Origin: CADEFF01 sp964569315
GTDB taxonomy: Bacteria > Pseudomonadota > Alphaproteobacteria > Dongiales > Dongiaceae
Reading direction: 5' to 3'
Assembly (NCBI GenBank): GCA_964569315.1
Contig: CAZMUZ010000171.1
Span: 1 to 6,094, forward strand
DNA: 6,094 nt
Shown here one piece after another: positions 4,963-6,094 of the stretch. A program made the position numbers and the translations under genes. The first letter of the stretch is position 1, and every line of letters begins with the position of its first letter. The notes under the pieces were generated by a model, which was not told the DNA's origin, searched no databases, and worked only from the letters and a program-made list of their open reading frames with translations.

Positions 4963-6094
4963 ATGACAGAGGATCTCGGCGGTCTTACGCGGAAGTGGGA
5001 AGCGGCGGTGGCCGGCGCCGCCAGCATCGAGGCGCTGGAGACGATCCGCGTCGAGGCGCTCGGCAAGAAGGGCGAGATCACCGGGCTGATGAAGAGCCTC
5101 GGCGCCATGTCGCCCGAGGAACGCAAGGCGGCGGGCCAGCGGTTCAACCAGGCGAAGGACGCGGTGGCGGCCGCGATCGAGGCGCGCAAGGCGGTGCTGG
5201 GCGAAGCCGCGATCGATGCGCGGCTCGCATCCGAGACGCTCGATATCACGCTCCCGGTGCGGCCCGAGCGCGACGGCCGCATCCATCCGATCAGCCAGAC
5301 CATCGACGAGATCATCGCGATCTTCGGCGAGATGGGCTTCAAGGTCGCCGAGGGGCCCGATATCGAGGAGGATTTCTACAACTTCACCGCCCTCAACATT
5401 CCGCCGGACCATCCCGCGCGGCAGATGCACGACACGTTCTATCTTGGCGGCGCGGATGTCAGCCGCCACAGCAATCCTGACATCCGCGCCGCTGGAAGCG
5501 GCACGGATGGCAATTCAAACGCCAACAACACCGGCGACGTCGGGGTTGGAGGGGCGGCCGATGGCGCCGGCGTGCAAACAAGGCTTTTCGGCAAGGCGGC
5601 GACGCCGACCGATCTCGAGGGGCGGAAGCTGCTGCGCACCCACACCTCGCCGGTGCAGATCCGCTACATGAAATCGCACCGGCCGCCGATGCGCATCATC
5701 GCGCCCGGCCGCACCTATCGCTGCGATTCCGACATGACCCACACCCCGATGTTTCATCAGGTGGAGGGGCTCGTGATCGACGAGACCGCCCATATGGGCC
5801 ATCTCAAGGGGTGTCTCACGGAATTCTGCCGCGCCTTCTTCGGCGTTGCCGACCTGCCGCTCCGTTTCCGGCCGAGCTTCTTCCCCTTCACCGAACCCTC
5901 GGCCGAGGTCGATATCGGCTGCAGCCGCCAGGGCGGCGAGCTGAAGCTCGGCAATTACGGCGACTGGCTCGAGATCCTGGGCTGCGGCATGGTGCATCCC
6001 AAGGTGCTGGAGATGGGCGGCATCGATCCCGCGCGCTACCAAGGCTTCGCCTTCGGCATGGGGATCGAGCGCATCGCCATGCTGAAATACGGCA
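4963..6094 (+). CDS. pheS: Phenylalanyl-tRNA synthetase alpha subunit, 5' part (3' end outside window)
   Basis: PheS is the catalytic subunit of the heterotetrameric class II synthetase that charges tRNA-Phe; pheT would be expected downstream. The 377 visible residues open with the N-terminal coiled-coil region (LGKKGEITGLMKSLGAMSPEER). HPISQTIDEIIAIFGEMGF and EGPDIEEDFYNFTALNIP follow. Then come motif 2 (RTYRCDSDMTHTPMFHQVEG), RPSFFPFTEPSAEVD, the CGMVHPKVL segment, and motif 3 (GFAFGMGIERIAML). Probably 25-30 residues are missing at the C-terminus. Between HDTFY (156-160) and LLRTHTS (223-229) there are 62 residues where E. coli has 5. This is an in-frame insertion rich in Gly, Asn, Ala and Asp, and the frame stays open through it. 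The ATG at 4963 has only a weak GGTTGGCGG ribosome-binding region, so translation may be inefficient. Transcription appears to be controlled by the attenuator just upstream. Confidence 0.97.
   Translation, partial: MTEDLGGLTRKWEAAVAGAASIEALETIRVEALGKKGEITGLMKSLGAMSPEERKAAGQRFNQAKDAVAAAIEARKAVLGEAAIDARLASETLDITLPVRPERDGRIHPISQTIDEIIAIFGEMGFKVAEGPDIEEDFYNFTALNIPPDHPARQMHDTFYLGGADVSRHSNPDIRAAGSGTDGNSNANNTGDVGVGGAADGAGVQTRLFGKAATPTDLEGRKLLRTHTSPVQIRYMKSHRPPMRIIAPGRTYRCDSDMTHTPMFHQVEGLVIDETAHMGHLKGCLTEFCRAFFGVADLPLRFRPSFFPFTEPSAEVDIGCSRQGGELKLGNYGDWLEILGCGMVHPKVLEMGGIDPARYQGFAFGMGIERIAMLKYG
5446..5586 (+). mobile_element. Candidate protein-coding palindromic element inserted in pheS
   Basis: This segment of about 140 bases corresponds to residues absent from the E. 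coli PheS loop. It opens with the 16-bp palindrome and is in frame. It has codons unlike the rest of the gene (AAT, CCT, GCT, GGA, TCA, GTT, CAA, ACA, AGG, CTT), whereas flanking codons almost all end in G or C. It encodes a low-complexity Gly/Asn/Asp/Ser-rich loop. The style is that of Rickettsia palindromic elements, which insert in frame in conserved proteins. There is no transposase or clear target duplication; only a weak in-frame match CTTGGCGGC/CTTTTCGGC, 141 bases apart, flanks it. The right border is uncertain (up to about 5620). It could instead be a lineage-specific expansion. Confidence 0.5.
5447..5492 (+). repeat. Perfect 16-bp inverted repeat inside pheS
   Basis: GCGGCGCGGATGTCAG (5447-5462) and CTGACATCCGCGCCGC (5477-5492) are exact reverse complements with a 14-base loop. 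A third, imperfect copy of the left arm (13/16 identical) lies at 5498-5513. It can pair with the right arm across a 5-base gap, giving a competing hairpin. The repeat begins at the very start of the extra segment in the PheS loop and encodes residues about 162-177. Confidence 0.93.

Noticed and set aside
4134..5342. Minus-strand open frame of 402 codons
   Set aside because: It crosses rplT, the lipoprotein gene, the pheS leader and pheS in antisense. It has no motifs and is compatible only with shadow coding.
4950..5480. Plus-strand frame of 176 codons overlapping the pheS start
   Set aside because: It is a shifted frame of pheS rich in Arg and Gly. The true frame from 4963 has all PheS motifs and stays open to the window end.
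5446..5601. GGCGGCG at 5446-5452 and 5595-5601 as target-site duplication of the pheS insertion
   Set aside because: The spacing of 149 is not a multiple of three and the heptamer is common in this GC-rich DNA, so it cannot mark a simple in-frame insertion.
5446..5620. pheS as a pseudogene or frameshifted gene because of the unusual segment
   Set aside because: The same frame carries PheS motifs before and after the segment and contains no stop, so it is an in-frame insertion.
1..6094. tRNA genes, CRISPR arrays, insertion sequences with transposase, or phage genes
   Set aside because: No cloverleaf-like sequence, spaced direct repeats, transposase or phage-type reading frame was seen on either strand.

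Overview
The window is a strongly GC-rich stretch of bacterial chromosome whose codons mostly end in G or C. All confident genes lie on the + strand. Gene order is thrS (3' part), infC, a small membrane-protein gene, a Rieske/flavodoxin-type fusion gene, rpmI, rplT, a small lipoprotein gene, and pheS (5' part). Protein sequence character (ThrRS, IF3 and the PheS motifs around residues 225-270) suggests an alphaproteobacterium, perhaps of the Rhodospirillales/Hyphomicrobiales kind. That placement comes from recognition, not from a search.

Region 1-1828 holds the C-terminal two thirds of threonyl-tRNA synthetase and translation initiation factor IF3. IF3 most likely starts at an AUA codon at 1292, with a well-placed Shine-Dalgarno sequence, and not at the first AUG (1307). 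A non-AUG start is the hallmark of IF3 autoregulation. Region 1829-3515 carries two genes that are not part of the classical translation cluster: a 140-residue membrane protein and a 361-residue protein joining a Rieske [2Fe-2S] domain to an NAD(P)H-dependent FMN-reductase-like domain. Region 3571-4264 has its own sigma70-type promoter and encodes ribosomal proteins L35 and L20. A 135-residue predicted lipoprotein follows.

The 253-base gap before pheS (4710-4962) is a complete-looking transcription attenuator. It has a near-consensus promoter, a 28-codon leader ORF with four Phe codons whose AUG lies at or next to the predicted transcription start, alternative stem-loops, and a GC-rich intrinsic terminator with a U-tract just before pheS. 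This parallels the pheM-pheST attenuator of E. coli, but with an unrelated and probably leaderless leader peptide.

pheS runs off the right edge. It carries an in-frame insertion of roughly 50 residues in the loop between the HDTF and LLRT motifs. The insertion contains a perfect 16-bp inverted repeat and codons unlike the rest of the gene. It looks like a protein-coding palindromic repeat element similar in style to the Rickettsia palindromic elements, placed inside an essential synthetase.

Functionally, the core genes charge tRNA-Thr and tRNA-Phe, initiate translation and build the large ribosomal subunit. Each transcription block shows a plausible control point: the infC start codon, the rpmI leader, and the pheS attenuator.
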